Shown in pieces: positions 5,802 to 5,954 of a stretch of DNA of 5,954 nt. Every line of letters starts with the position of its first letter. Position 1 is the stretch's first letter. The DNA lies in the NCBI GenBank assembly GCA_964436315.1, contig CAYTCZ010000189.1, positions 1 through 5,954 on the forward strand, read 5' to 3'. The position numbers and the translations under genes are program-made. This stretch comes from CAYTCZ01 sp964436315. Lineage in GTDB: Bacteria; Actinomycetota; Thermoleophilia; Gaiellales; Gaiellaceae. Below the pieces are notes generated by a model. The model did no database searches. It was not told where the DNA came from and was given only the letters and a program-made list of their open reading frames with translations.

Positions 5802-5954
5802 AGATTGCTCACCGCGGCCCACGTGGCCAGGGACACATACCGCGGTTCGCATCGCCCAGTGACGGGGACGCTAACGCGAAACGGCGTCAATTGCCAATCA
5901 GAGCCTATCCCGGTAGGTGCAGCACCCCCGGCTGGCGGCTGAGACGCGGCGCAT
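5802..5954. other. Dyad-rich stretch without a convincing gene, up to the window edge
   Basis: No open frame here has protein-like composition, a start with a binding site, or a recognisable motif. The stretch has three inverted repeats: ACCGCGG (5811-5817) with CCGCGGT (5840-5846); GACGC (5867-5871) with GCGTC (5884-5888); and a dyad centred on 5921 with arms CCGG-TA-GGTGC and GCACC-C-CCGG (5910-5931). Together with the hairpin at 5760-5801 this could be a structured RNA on the minus strand, or a promoter and leader of a gene beyond the edge. I do not recognise any known riboswitch, tRNA, tmRNA, SRP RNA or RNase P core. Confidence 0.3.

Noticed and set aside
5845..5866. A sequence resembling the B12-box of cobalamin riboswitches (CGTCACTGGGCG on the minus strand).
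   Set aside because: The other conserved cobalamin riboswitch segments are absent and no B12-related gene is nearby.
5753..5953. A minus-strand frame open from the right edge to a TGA at 5753-5755, possibly the end of another gene.
   Set aside because: About 66 codons open with no start in the window, no recognisable motif, less G/C-biased third positions than the real genes, and the strong terminator-like hairpin falls inside it. A partial gene cannot be excluded without more sequence.

Overview
The window is chromosomal DNA from a high-GC bacterium. I judge it most likely an actinobacterium, perhaps an uncultured Thermoleophilia-like lineage. That placement is inference from base composition, the C/G-rich third codon positions, the type of isoleucyl-tRNA synthetase and the apparent leaderless starts. 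No rRNA or other marker fixes the taxon. I see no insertion sequence, integrase, CRISPR array, tRNA or rRNA gene.

Layout, left to right. (1) Positions 1-231 (+): the 3' end of an unrecognised gene. (2) Positions 258-584 (-): a complete thioredoxin, convergent with (1). (3) Positions 585-708: a divergent intergenic region with a perfect 8-bp inverted repeat at 613-631. (4) Positions 709-1575 (+): a lipoprotein metallophosphoesterase of the purple-acid-phosphatase type. (5) Positions 1650-4739 (+): a 1029-residue isoleucyl-tRNA synthetase of the long type-2 kind. (6) Positions 4745-5695 (-): IspH, the last enzyme of the MEP isoprenoid pathway, ending only 5 bp from the end of ileS. (7) Positions 5696-5954: a dyad-rich stretch with no convincing gene. 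It holds the ispH promoter, a strong hairpin read best as a minus-strand terminator, and further inverted repeats up to the window edge.

The genes do not form one pathway. They are single-gene housekeeping units for thiol redox, extracytoplasmic phosphoester hydrolysis, tRNA charging and isoprenoid precursor synthesis, alternating in orientation. What connects them is promoter style: the phosphoesterase, ileS and ispH each carry a TAnnnT hexamer 7-8 nt before the start codon and no usable Shine-Dalgarno. This suggests leaderless mRNAs. Thioredoxin is the exception, with a GAGGT just before its ATG.

The most interesting item is the synthetase. Its class I HIGH signature is replaced by GVHH, with the first and third residues exchanged, and its KMSKS loop reads PMHKS. 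The exchanged GxHH form is, as I recall, the one described for type-2 isoleucyl-tRNA synthetases with extreme resistance to the natural antibiotic mupirocin.
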